Below, one piece after another: positions 53,344 through 62,059 of a stretch of 63,013 nucleotides of DNA. Positions within the stretch are counted from its first letter, which is position 1, and each line of letters begins with the position of its first letter. Source of the stretch: Bacteroidota bacterium (lineage in GTDB: Bacteria > Bacteroidota > Ignavibacteria > Palsa-1295); the NCBI GenBank assembly GCA_021324685.1, contig JAJPIQ010000073.1:1-63013 (forward strand), given 5' to 3'. The notes beneath the pieces were generated by a model that saw nothing but the letters and a program-made list of their open reading frames with translations, was not told the origin of the DNA and searched no databases. A program made the position numbers and the translations under genes.

Positions 53344-53832
53344 TTAACCGTTGATGATTGGAACCCAAATTTCGAGCGTTGCGGCATTCATGTCCATGAT
53401 GCGATCTGGATACCTCTCGAAATCGAGCGATAGCTTCGGGTCCATCGAGTAGCCCGATTGTGGCATCCACTCCCCATAGATAAATCCGAAGAAATTGTGC
53501 AGCCCGTCGAGCGGACCCTGATACGAAAATACGGCATAATTCGCGGCGGGAATTTCCTTCGACTTCATCCCTTCCGGAATGTTTGCTGTCGAATTCACTT
53601 CGAGCCCCGCAATATAATAGTACTTCGGAAATCCGCCCTGGTTCATCTCGAAATCGCGGGAATAATCCTCGATACCGAAGGCAACTTCCGCTACTGCGTT
53701 CGTGATCTCGGCGCTCCGATTCCCGAATTCATGCCAGGCATCCCGAATGTCGGGAATTCCGTTCGCGGTGTAGCGCTCGATGCCGACGATCGTAAAAGCT
53801 TCGCGAGTCTTAAAAACTGGTTCATTATTCAT
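53344..53832 (-). CDS. GyrI-like small-molecule-binding protein
   Basis: A 162-aa protein of the GyrI/AraC effector-binding fold: FTIVGIERYTAN at the start, GGFPKYYYIAGLEVN in the middle and the IPAANYAVFSYQGPLDGLHNFFGFIYGEWMPQSGY block. Such domains sense ligands for AraC or MerR regulators. Here it stands alone, divergent from the GlxA-type AraC gene. Its upstream gap contains GGCGTAAAA repeated 22 bases apart (53867 and 53889). Confidence 0.8.
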   Translation of the reverse strand: MNNEPVFKTREAFTIVGIERYTANGIPDIRDAWHEFGNRSAEITNAVAEVAFGIEDYSRDFEMNQGGFPKYYYIAGLEVNSTANIPEGMKSKEIPAANYAVFSYQGPLDGLHNFFGFIYGEWMPQSGYSMDPKLSLDFERYPDRIMDMNAATLEIWVPIING

Positions 53833-54047
53833 TTTCGCCTAATTGAATTTCGTGATACAAAATTACGGCGTAAAATCCGGGAATGTGAGGCGTAAAAACG
53901 GCATTGTAAGGGGTTGATTGCGACAATAGAATTTCGTAATTTTGCTACCGGGATTACGCTGATCCAGCTCATTTCGCAGAAAGCGACATCGGGACTAAAT
54001 CACCGAAATCCTGAAAATCATCATCGTAATCAGCCTAATCCAGGGTT

Positions 54048-55013
54048 ATGAAAAACATTGCTATCCTCGTTCCGCGCGGCGCCGCAGCCGTAGGGTGCAT
54101 AGAAGGTTCTTACATCGGCTTTGCTCGGGCCAATGAAGTCCTCGCTGGCAAGGGAAAGCCAGCTCTATTCGAAATGAAGCTTGTCGGTCTGACGAAAGAA
54201 CCGGTTACGTATGACCGGTTCATTTCGATCGCACCGGATTTTTCGATCGCGGATGAATATAAACCGGACCTTATTATTATTCCCGCCGTCAATGGAGAAT
54301 GGAACGAAGTGATCTCGCTCAATCGCGAATTCTTCCCATGGATCGTCGAACAATACAAGAACGGTGCGGAAGTGGCGAGCCTGTGCGTTGGAACGTTCCT
54401 GCTGGCCTCGACCGGACTGCTCGAAGGACGAAAATGCTCGACCCATTGGATGGCGCAAAACGATTTCCGACGGATGTTCCCGGATGTCGAGCTCGTTTCG
54501 GAGAAAGTCATCACCGATGAGCGCGGCGTGTATTCGAGCGGGGGAGCGAACTCGTTCTGGAACCTGATCATCTATCTCATCGATAAATTCGCCGGACGCG
54601 ATATTGCCATCGCATGTGCAAAGATCTACGAGATCGAGATCGATCGGCAAACGCAATCGCCGTTTGTGATTTTCGCGGGACAAAAAGACCACGAGGACGA
54701 GCCGATCAAGGAAGCGCAGTCCTATATCGAAAATAATTACCAGAAAAAGCTCACGATCGAAGAATTAGCGGAGCGCGCCGCGATGGGCCGCCGCACGTTC
54801 GAGCGCCGCTTCAAAAAGGCGACTTCGAACACCGTTATCGAGTACATGCAGCGCGTAAAGATCGAAGCCGCAAAGAAGAGCCTCGAACATAATCGTAAGC
54901 AGGTCGCGGAAGTAATGTACGATGTCGGCTACACCGATACGAAAGCCTTCCGCACGACCTTCAAAAAGATCACCGGCCTTTCGCCGATCGATTATCGGAA
55001 TAAGTATGCGTGA
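54048..55013 (+). CDS. GlxA-type transcriptional regulator (DJ-1/PfpI domain plus AraC HTH)
   Basis: A 321-aa regulator. The N-terminal ~200 residues are a DJ-1/PfpI domain with the nucleophile-elbow VASLCVGTFLLAS (Cys118 region). The C-terminal ~100 are an AraC/XylS domain with IEELAERAAMGRRTFERRFKK and VAEVMYDVGYTDTKAFRTTFKKITGLSP. It is divergent from the GyrI/DHFR/YCII/PhnB cluster and is the obvious candidate regulator for it, or for the adjacent VOC gene. No ligand can be named. Confidence 0.9.
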   Translation: MKNIAILVPRGAAAVGCIEGSYIGFARANEVLAGKGKPALFEMKLVGLTKEPVTYDRFISIAPDFSIADEYKPDLIIIPAVNGEWNEVISLNREFFPWIVEQYKNGAEVASLCVGTFLLASTGLLEGRKCSTHWMAQNDFRRMFPDVELVSEKVITDERGVYSSGGANSFWNLIIYLIDKFAGRDIAIACAKIYEIEIDRQTQSPFVIFAGQKDHEDEPIKEAQSYIENNYQKKLTIEELAERAAMGRRTFERRFKKATSNTVIEYMQRVKIEAAKKSLEHNRKQVAEVMYDVGYTDTKAFRTTFKKITGLSPIDYRNKYA

Positions 55014-55094
55014 GGAATAATAATTCTGGATTCATAAATACCCGTTATATACATCGGAGCCACTGCGATAGGGCTCACACACGATTTACATTCT

Positions 55095-55514
55095 ATGGTA
55101 CCAAACTTTTCTATCCTCACCCTCGGCGTCGACGATCTCGAACGGTCGTTTGCATTTTATCACGAAGGGCTGGGGTTCCCATCGAAGGGAATTGTTGGGA
55201 AGGAATTCGAACATGGCGAAGTCGTATTCTTCGAACTTCCGCACGGGATGAAGTTGGCGCTCTACTCGCGTGAGAATCTGGCGTGGGACGCCCATGTGCC
55301 CAAAGGAAATTCCGCGCCGACCGAATTTTCCATCGGATACATGGCTGCCAGTGTTGAAGAAGTGGACCGGATCCTGGAATTAGCCAGGAACGCCGGTGCG
55401 CGAATTACCAAGCCCGCGCAAAAAGCGTTTTGGGGCGGATACCACGGCTATTTCCAGGACCCGGACGGACATTTATGGGAAATAATCTGGAATCCGCAGG
55501 CATCGGCGGAATAA
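55095..55514 (+). CDS. glyoxalase/VOC-family protein
   Basis: A 139-aa VOC protein: FSILTLGVDDLERSFAFYHEGLGF, EVVFFELPHGMKLALYSREN, GGYHGYFQDPDGHLWEIIWNP. The DPDGHLWEI end is the usual C-terminal metal-ligand (Glu) region. It follows the GlxA-type gene by about 80 bases on the same strand. Substrate unknown. Confidence 0.87.
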   Translation: MVPNFSILTLGVDDLERSFAFYHEGLGFPSKGIVGKEFEHGEVVFFELPHGMKLALYSRENLAWDAHVPKGNSAPTEFSIGYMAASVEEVDRILELARNAGARITKPAQKAFWGGYHGYFQDPDGHLWEIIWNPQASAE

Positions 55515-55548
55515 ATAGTACTGCGGCGCCAGCACTATGTCTCACCGT

Positions 55549-55803
55549 TTACGGGGCCCGTCGCCCCTTCAGCACGGCCATTCGCTCGTTATATTCTTTC
55601 TCATCGATCTCGCCTTTGGCGAAGCGTTCGGCGAGGATCTCTTCCGGAGATTTTTCTATGGCGTTCCCATACCACGATCCGCCGGCCCAGGGACCGCCGC
55701 GCCAACCGTGGCGGTGCCACCACGGCCGCCGAAAGAAAACGAGGATAAGGAATAAAATCGCGAAAATCCCAAACCAGGGAAAATAAAAAGGGTGATAGCA
55801 CAT
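55549..55803 (-). CDS. small membrane protein with SHOCT domain
   Basis: An 84-aa protein: one membrane helix (FGIFAILFLILVFF), a His/Trp/Gly-rich linker, and a C-terminal SHOCT motif (SPEEILAERFAKGEIDEKEYNERMAVLKG). SHOCT segments may mediate oligomerisation. It converges with the VOC gene. Confidence 0.85.
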   Translation of the reverse strand: MCYHPFYFPWFGIFAILFLILVFFRRPWWHRHGWRGGPWAGGSWYGNAIEKSPEEILAERFAKGEIDEKEYNERMAVLKGRRAP

Positions 55804-56072
55804 AGTCGTTAAAGAGGCAATAATAAGCCTCGCTCTATGGACGTATCGATAAAAAGATTATTTTATAGCGATTGTACGACCGAAGGTGAAACTCGGACCT
55901 TTCAAGGAATTGCCTAAAAATGCACAAAATGAGCAGACAGTGATTGCCGAACATAACCAAGAACAATTGAATGTCCAGCCATAGCGTTGTGTTATAGTGC
56001 AAACAAACATTGAGTGGAAGAATCCGCTTAGCTCGAGAGAATCCGTTGTAGCATCAAAAAACCGATCGTAGA

Positions 56073-56915
56073 ATGCAAGAAGCGATAACATCGGTCCGCA
56101 CCTGTCCCGATTGCGGAGGGAGCGGCGTGGGAAACTACTGCGCCAATTGTGGCGAGGAGATGGAACCGTATTTGCCGAAAGTGCGGGAGTTCTTTCACGA
56201 ACTGCTCTCCGAATTTGTGGCGCTCGATTCGAAGATCGTGCGGACGATACCGGGTCTTTTTCGTCCCGGGTTTCTGACAAAGGAATATTTTGCCGGCCGA
56301 CGCAAAAAATACTTACTGCCGTCACGCGTGTATGTTCTTCTTGCGGTCACCGGATTTTTCATTCTGGGCAATACCTTCGAACGTATGAGGGATGCCTCCG
56401 ACAATCAGAGCGTAATAACGGTCACGCATCGATCGCCGCAACCGGCACAGCACCTCGTTTCCAGAAACGTTCCAAGTGCGGCTACGGTCCGCAATGGACA
56501 CATCTTGTTTAAATACTTCCTGGATGTTGCTCCGTACCTGATCCTGATTGGCTCAACACCACTCTTTGCTCTTATTTTGAAATTACTCTATCGAAAAAAG
56601 AAGGTCCTGTATGTCCAGCACCTTATCTTTTCCTTTCACGTGTTTGCATTTGGCTTAATTCTTTTGCTCGTTCCAGCCGGCTTCGATTCCGGCGATCTGC
56701 TTGCGATAGCGTGCGTTGCACTGTTGGTCTATCTCTATTTTGCACTTCGTAACGTTTATAGTGACCGCGGTTCCGGGCTTGTCCTACGGTTCGTTTTCAG
56801 TTCCTTGTCCTATATTTTTGTTGCGATCGCCGGAATCGTCGTTAGTGTTCTTGTCGCGTATCTTGTCGCGATCCTTTTGGGCGAGATCCCCAAAGGGGCC
56901 GACGCCTATTTTTGA
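56073..56915 (+). CDS. DUF3667-like membrane protein
   Basis: A 280-aa protein with an N-terminal zinc-ribbon (Cys11, Cys14, Cys23, Cys26: CPDC...CANC), the FFHELLSEFVALDSKIVRTIPGLFRPGFLTKEYFAGRRKKYLLPSRVYVLL block of DUF3667, and about five membrane helices. Function unknown. It ends 2 bases before the convergent desaturase-like gene. Confidence 0.85.
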   Translation: MQEAITSVRTCPDCGGSGVGNYCANCGEEMEPYLPKVREFFHELLSEFVALDSKIVRTIPGLFRPGFLTKEYFAGRRKKYLLPSRVYVLLAVTGFFILGNTFERMRDASDNQSVITVTHRSPQPAQHLVSRNVPSAATVRNGHILFKYFLDVAPYLILIGSTPLFALILKLLYRKKKVLYVQHLIFSFHVFAFGLILLLVPAGFDSGDLLAIACVALLVYLYFALRNVYSDRGSGLVLRFVFSSLSYIFVAIAGIVVSVLVAYLVAILLGEIPKGADAYF

Positions 56916-56917
56916 CA

Positions 56918-57475
56918 TTACAGCCCATTGCGCACTTCGGAACCACGCAGGACCTCAATGCCGAACATCCGTTTGATCGCGGATTCGGAACGGTTCCAAA
57001 AATCCAAACGGTCGAGCAGGGGATTCATATAGTTCGTAAGGATGCAGTAATGCCCGACCCAGGGCGGCCGGTGGTGCTGCCCGTGATGGCGGCGGGACTG
57101 GATGATTCCCATCCGTTGCAGGGCACGAATAACCGGTCCATTCTCCTGGTCGGTCCGATGTGCCCAGCAATGGACCTGATTTGCCTGCGTGGCGGTAAGG
57201 ATCGTTGCCAGATAAAGGAACGGATGCCAATTCACCAAAAGCCAGGGGAGACCGATTAAGATAATGGCGGCGATCCAGGAAATATAGGTGAGTTTGAAAT
57301 ACCCGGCAGGAGTAAGATCGCGTGGATCCAAATGATGGACGAGATTCGGTTCCACAATATACTTTCCGACCACTCTCCATTGCGGATTGCCATAGGCATC
57401 TTCCCACCAATGGACCAGTCCGGTGACCCAATCGGCCAGGAGTATGGCCGAGATGAACTCGATCGGAAAAAGCAC
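56918..57475 (-). CDS. CarF/PEDS1-like plasmanylethanolamine desaturase
   Basis: A 185-aa membrane protein of the lipid-desaturase (TMEM189/Kua/CarF) family, which forms the vinyl-ether bond of plasmalogens. The histidine set is visible: LVHWWEDAYG (His22), NLVHHLDP (47-48), NQVHCWAHRT (102, 106), HHGQHH (130-135) and HYCILTNYMNP (His142). Two to four hydrophobic helices lie between. It is shorter than CarF at the N terminus. Other lipid-oxidising genes occur at 27280 and 62060. Alkyl-glycerol lipid synthesis genes are not seen here, so the substrate is inferred from family. Confidence 0.82.
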   Translation of the reverse strand: MLFPIEFISAILLADWVTGLVHWWEDAYGNPQWRVVGKYIVEPNLVHHLDPRDLTPAGYFKLTYISWIAAIILIGLPWLLVNWHPFLYLATILTATQANQVHCWAHRTDQENGPVIRALQRMGIIQSRRHHGQHHRPPWVGHYCILTNYMNPLLDRLDFWNRSESAIKRMFGIEVLRGSEVRNGL

Positions 57476-57537
57476 GGCGAGGCAACACCGTGTTTTGGCA
57501 AGATCGTTCTATTCGAAGGAGGGAAAAATGGCTCCCG

Positions 57538-58941
57538 TTAGAGGTGGATCGGCTCGCCTTCGGCGACGCTGGCCGCTTCCATGATGGCTTCGGACCACGT
57601 CGGGTGAGGATGGATGGTCTTCGTCATCGACATTCCCGTCGCTCCATGGGCCCGACCTATGACAATCTCTTCGATCATTTCCGCGGCCTCGTTCCCAATG
57701 ATGTGCGCCCCGAGCACTTCGTCATATTTCGTTCCAATGACGAGTTTCACGAAGCCGTCGGTCTCGCCCATGGCGCGGGCTTTGCCGAGCGCAGTGAAAG
57801 GGAACTTCCCGACCTTGTATTCGATGCCGGCAGCTTTGGCCGCACGTTCCGTCAAGCCCGTGCTGGCGACCTGCGGTTGGCAATAGGTACAGCCCGGAAT
57901 GTTATCGTAATCCAGCGGATGTGGGTGGTGCCCGGCAAGATGTTCCGCCGCGATAATACCCTCGTGCGTTGCGACGTGCGCGAGCCAGGGCGGACCGGCA
58001 ACATCGCCCACGGCATAGATGCCCTCGACCGGCGTCTGCATGAACTCGTTAACATCGATAAAACCCTTCGTCATTTTAATACCGAGCTTTTCGAGCCCGA
58101 TATTCTCCGTGTTCGCCTGTACCCCGATCGCGACCAGTACGCATTCCGATTCGAGCGTCTCTTTCTTGCCGTCTGCAGATTCGATCTCGACTTTTACGCC
58201 TTTCTTTTCGACCTTCACGTTGTTCACTTTCGTGTTCGTGAACATTTGGTAGCCGGCGCGTTTAAAGATTTTTTCCAGTTCCGCAGATACTTCGGTATCT
58301 TCGACGGGGAGGATATTCGGCATCATCTCGACGACCGAAATTTTCGTCCCGAACGATTTATAAAAATAGGCGAACTCCATTCCGATCGCGCCGGCTCCGA
58401 TGACGGTCATCGATTCCGGAATATGGTCCATGATCATCGCCTCGGTCGAAGAAAGCACTTGTTTTCCATCCGGTTTAAGATTTGGAAGCTGCCGCGCTCG
58501 AGCCCCGGTCGCAATCACGATGTTTTTTGCCGTGACCGTACGTTTCTTTCCTTCCGGATCGGTCACTTCAATGGAATTCTTTCCAGTGAGCACGCCGAAG
58601 CCTTTGATCGAATCGATCTTATTCTTACGGAAGAGAAATTCGATCCCCTTCACAACGCGGTCCGAAACATCACGGGAACGTTTAATAACGCGCGAAAAAT
58701 CGACGCGCAAATTGTCGTAGTGAATACCCCATTCTTCCGGAGCCTGCTGCATCGTATGATAGATCTCGGCGTTTTTGAGCAGTGCCTTCGTTGGAATACA
58801 GCCCCAGTTGAGGCAGATCCCTCCGAGCCGGTCGCGCTCGATGCACGCGGTTTTCTTTCCTAATTGCGCGGAACGAATTGCTGCCGGATATCCGCCGGGC
58901 CCGCCGCCCAGCACGATAACGTCGTAATCGAATGAGGCCAT
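57538..58941 (-). CDS. lpdA: dihydrolipoyl dehydrogenase
   Basis: A 467-aa flavoprotein: FAD motif VIVLGGGPGGYPAAIRSAQLG, redox disulphide GGICLNWGCIPTK (Cys pair four apart), NAD motif MTVIGAGAIGMEFAYFY, second FAD motif IYAVGDVAGPPWLAHVATHEG, and the C-terminal HPHPTWSEAIMEAA with the catalytic His-Glu. Regenerates lipoamide in 2-oxoacid dehydrogenases or glycine cleavage. None of those partners is adjacent. Confidence 0.97.
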   Translation of the reverse strand: MASFDYDVIVLGGGPGGYPAAIRSAQLGKKTACIERDRLGGICLNWGCIPTKALLKNAEIYHTMQQAPEEWGIHYDNLRVDFSRVIKRSRDVSDRVVKGIEFLFRKNKIDSIKGFGVLTGKNSIEVTDPEGKKRTVTAKNIVIATGARARQLPNLKPDGKQVLSSTEAMIMDHIPESMTVIGAGAIGMEFAYFYKSFGTKISVVEMMPNILPVEDTEVSAELEKIFKRAGYQMFTNTKVNNVKVEKKGVKVEIESADGKKETLESECVLVAIGVQANTENIGLEKLGIKMTKGFIDVNEFMQTPVEGIYAVGDVAGPPWLAHVATHEGIIAAEHLAGHHPHPLDYDNIPGCTYCQPQVASTGLTERAAKAAGIEYKVGKFPFTALGKARAMGETDGFVKLVIGTKYDEVLGAHIIGNEAAEMIEEIVIGRAHGATGMSMTKTIHPHPTWSEAIMEAASVAEGEPIHL

Positions 58942-59103
58942 GAAGTGTCGTGTAGTCTAATGTAAAAGATCGAAAAAACTGTATGCTTTTCGTACAACCG
59001 ATGGAGAATTCTGTACGAAAATACGACAGTATGCTTTCTGTCGCATTTTATTTTCATTTTCCATGTGATTTACGTAAAAAACTCGAGTTAGTTTAAAACT
59101 AAC

Positions 59104-59120
59104 GACGACAAATAGTCGTC
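59104..59120. promoter_or_regulatory. small palindrome upstream of the secreted pair
   Basis: GACGAC-AAATA-GTCGTC is a 6-bp perfect inverted repeat 22 bases upstream of the start at 59142. The nearby ACAAATAGT is repeated at 59128-59136. A possible operator or leader hairpin. Confidence 0.4.
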
Positions 59121-59141
59121 TCTGGTAACAAATAGTTTAGT

Positions 59142-59861
59142 TTGCTCGCAATGGCAAGGATTGTTTTCATCCGGCTTGCGATCTTCATCGTTCCGATCGC
59201 ATTTTTCACGGCGCAGTCGAATCCGGTTCTCGCGCAGGGAGCTCATTCGGCCTCGAGCTATGTCCCTCCGTCCCCAGACGCAATCCTGCCGGACGTTGTC
59301 GCGCTGCCTCATTATTTCCTTCCGATCGGTCCGCCGCCGCCTCAGGGGCTTATTATCGAAATGTCGCTCGCACCGCCCGTCGATATCCCGACCGACCCGT
59401 ACGAACTCGGTAAATACGGGCGTATCGCCGTCGATTACACTCGCATGACGACCTTCGACGGTTCGGACGTCGGCATTGCTGCACAGGCGCTGCACGTAGC
59501 GCATCATTTACTGTTTTATTCTATGGGTCTTTCGAGCGATATCAATAACGATGGGATGTTCCTGCTGACCCTTGGCTTGGCTCATTATCAAACGGGGAAC
59601 AACCGTGCGGAACCTTTCGTAGATGCGCCGTTCATTCGACTCCGTTTTCAATCGTCCCCCAAAGATATTTTCGCCTATTCGGAGATTGAGACGACGATGC
59701 ACTTCCGGCAGTATCTTTCGGTAATGACGGGTCTTGGGTTGCGCGTTTCTCCTGTACTACGTCTGATGGGCGGCATTGCACATACGGAATTTGTAATGCC
59801 AACCGAACGGATCGTGCGTATGGTCGATGGCCTCGAAGGCATTATTAGCTGGGGAATGTAG
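59142..59861 (+). CDS. secreted protein, tandem paralogue 1
   Basis: A 239-aa protein (start at the first codon of the frame, about 59142) with a signal peptide ending near VLAQ (residue 29). The mature part has MSLAPPVDIPTDPYELGKYGRIAVDY, a HVAHHLLFYSMG segment, DINNDGMFLL, and an end of TERIVRMVDGLEGIISWGM. About two-thirds of residues match the next gene, so this is a recent tandem duplication. The beta-rich C-terminal half suggests an outer-membrane or surface protein. Not recognised. Confidence 0.72.
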   Translation: MLAMARIVFIRLAIFIVPIAFFTAQSNPVLAQGAHSASSYVPPSPDAILPDVVALPHYFLPIGPPPPQGLIIEMSLAPPVDIPTDPYELGKYGRIAVDYTRMTTFDGSDVGIAAQALHVAHHLLFYSMGLSSDINNDGMFLLTLGLAHYQTGNNRAEPFVDAPFIRLRFQSSPKDIFAYSEIETTMHFRQYLSVMTGLGLRVSPVLRLMGGIAHTEFVMPTERIVRMVDGLEGIISWGM

Positions 59862-59962
59862 AAAGCAAAAATTCTGCGGAACGCGAAGCACGCGCCGTGT
59901 GTCTGTAAGACAATCATGAATCTTCACAAATTCATGAAGCTACTTCTTAACATACAGCTCGT

Positions 59963-60643
59963 GTGAAAATCAGATTTACCGGAATTGTTTTGTGCCTGCT
60001 TCTCCAATTGTGGACCGGCTTTTCATCTGCATATGCACAGGAATCGACTGACCCGCCCGAACTCCCCACTGGTAGTATGAGCGTCATCCTGTTCGAGCCC
60101 CCGCTGGCTTCCGATCGGCCGATCTCAGGTCTGCGGATTGAAATGTCGCTTGCACCACCCATGGACATGCCTTCGGCACCGTACGATCTCGCAAAATACG
60201 GGCGGATCGCAGTAGAATATGTGAATGCAGCGCGGTTCGACGGGGCACACTGGGGCGTGATGGCACAGACGCTCCATGTGGCGCATCATCTACTGCTATA
60301 CTCCTCTGGTGTAACGAACGATATCAATAACGATGGGATGTTCCTGATGACGGCGGGGCTTGCGCATTACCAGACCGGGAACAGTCGTGCGGAACCCTTT
60401 GTCGATGCGCCCTTCGTTCGATTCCGGTTCCAATCTTCACCCGATGCTTTTTTTGCCTATTCCGAAATCGAAACAACGATCAATTACCGGCAGTACCTAT
60501 CGGGAATGCTGGGGCTCGGGTTTCAGGTGACGCCCGTCATGCGGCTCATCGGTGGATTTCATCACACAGAATTCGTGATGCCGACCGAACGAGTCGTGCG
60601 TATGGTCGATGGCCTGGAGGGAATTATTAGCTGGGGAATATGA
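59963..60643 (+). CDS. secreted protein, tandem paralogue 2
   Basis: A 226-aa paralogue beginning at GTG 59963, with signal peptide (end near AYAQ) and the same MSLAPPMDMPSAPYDLAKYGRIAVEY, HVAHHLLLYSSG, DINNDGMFL, FVDAPFVRFRFQSSP and C-terminal TERVVRMVDGLEGIISWG blocks. Differences cluster at the N terminus, including a shorter Pro-rich linker. Both copies are intact, so each may be expressed. Confidence 0.72.
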   Translation: MKIRFTGIVLCLLLQLWTGFSSAYAQESTDPPELPTGSMSVILFEPPLASDRPISGLRIEMSLAPPMDMPSAPYDLAKYGRIAVEYVNAARFDGAHWGVMAQTLHVAHHLLLYSSGVTNDINNDGMFLMTAGLAHYQTGNSRAEPFVDAPFVRFRFQSSPDAFFAYSEIETTINYRQYLSGMLGLGFQVTPVMRLIGGFHHTEFVMPTERVVRMVDGLEGIISWGI

Positions 60644-60650
60644 CGCGGGG

Positions 60651-61958
60651 CTATGCCAGCACCCCTTTGGCCGCCGCCACAAATTTTTGAATGTCCTCCG
60701 GCGATGTATAAATGTGGACGCTGAAGCGGTTGGCTTCGAGGTTGCCTTCGGGAACGATCCTCGTTCGTATTTTCCCGGCCGCCATCAGCTTATTGGCAAA
60801 GTCCTTATAGTCCATTCGATCGAGCTTAATCGTGGTGATCCCGGTCACGGAATGTTCCGGAGTTAAAAAGCGAAAGTGGCCGTCTTGTAGCTCTCGAAGT
60901 CCTGAACGAAGAAGTCCCGTGAGATATTGGACTCGTGCTTCGATCCTGTCGAAGCCGATGGTTTCCATGAAGTCGATCGCGGCGTGCAGGCCATCGAACA
61001 GAGCAAAATTCTGCGTTGCGAAATCGTAGCGGGAGGCTGTCGATAGAAAATCGAGCTTGCCATCGTAGCCCCAATACTGGTCCGCCTCGGCGCCGCTCCA
61101 GGTCGGAATCACATGCTGCAGGAGTTCGGAATCGATATAAAGAAAACCGATCCCCTTGGGCCCGCATAACCATTTATGCCCACAGGAGGCGTAGGCATGG
61201 ACTCCCAGGTCCCGGACATCGGTCTGAAGCATTCCCGGTGGATGCGCCCCGTCGGCAAGGAACCATATCGGGGTTCCGTTCGCCTCTCCTTTTTCTCGAG
61301 CCAATGCCGTAAGGCGTTTGATCGGCAGGAGCTGACCGGTCGTGCAGGTAAGATGAGGCATCGAGATCGCCCGCGTACGGTCTGTCATCGCCTCGCGTAC
61401 CCGAGTGATGAACTCGTCGTCGGTAAACGCATGGCCCTGAGCGTCGGTAAGCGGAACGAATTTTATAACGATCCCATCCCGTTTTTTACGGGCCAGCCAG
61501 GGGATCGCATTTCCGGCGTGCTCTTGATTCGTTAAGAGCACCTCATCTCCGGCGTTCAAGTCGATCCCGCTGGCTATAATAGAGATCGCTTCGCTGACAT
61601 TATGTGTAAAAGCGATCCGGTCGCCATTTTCTCCATGCACGACGCGTGCAAGGGCCGTTCGAATGGCTTCATAATCGCCCCCATAATCGCCTGTGGAGTC
61701 GACATGTTCGATCCGTTTCGTTACGCGTTCGGTCACCGTACGCGGGCTGGGACCCATGGTGCCATTGTTGAAATAAATAAGTTCACGAGTGATGGGGAAC
61801 TCGTCTCTCACGTTTGCCCAGTACGCCTCATCGAGTTCCATCGCAGGAACCACGGCACGGGTAGTGGGTGCAGGAGTGACGCCAGAACGTCCCCTGGCGC
61901 GAGCAGAGAGGGCGGTGGTCGAAGCGGCGGTTATTTGTAAGAAGGTTCGACGGTCCAT
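60651..61958 (-). CDS. Tat-exported class V aminotransferase (isopenicillin-N-epimerase-like)
   Basis: A 435-aa PLP enzyme with a twin-arginine-type leader (MDRRTFLQITAAS). The aminotransferase V domain has YFNNGTMGPSP, IAFTHNVSEAIS, LADGAHPPG and the PLP lysine in CGHKWLCGPKG. The IPN-epimerase/CefD-like branch contains exported members annotated as amino acid or cysteine-related enzymes. The exact activity is unknown; the leader places it in the periplasm. Converges with paralogue 2. Confidence 0.85.
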   Translation of the reverse strand: MDRRTFLQITAASTTALSARARGRSGVTPAPTTRAVVPAMELDEAYWANVRDEFPITRELIYFNNGTMGPSPRTVTERVTKRIEHVDSTGDYGGDYEAIRTALARVVHGENGDRIAFTHNVSEAISIIASGIDLNAGDEVLLTNQEHAGNAIPWLARKKRDGIVIKFVPLTDAQGHAFTDDEFITRVREAMTDRTRAISMPHLTCTTGQLLPIKRLTALAREKGEANGTPIWFLADGAHPPGMLQTDVRDLGVHAYASCGHKWLCGPKGIGFLYIDSELLQHVIPTWSGAEADQYWGYDGKLDFLSTASRYDFATQNFALFDGLHAAIDFMETIGFDRIEARVQYLTGLLRSGLRELQDGHFRFLTPEHSVTGITTIKLDRMDYKDFANKLMAAGKIRTRIVPEGNLEANRFSVHIYTSPEDIQKFVAAAKGVLA

Positions 61959-62059
61959 GAGGATCGGTTATGAGGATTGTCTCATGATTTTCATTATACA
62001 ACGGCGGCAATGTGGCAAACATTTCTTTCTGGTATGGCGGCACCTATTAGGCCGGAAAA

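Noticed and set aside
57490-58863. 457-aa plus-strand frame opposite lpdA
   Set aside because: Long only because the GC-rich lpdA gene lacks stops on the other strand; Arg/His/Phe-rich with no family features.
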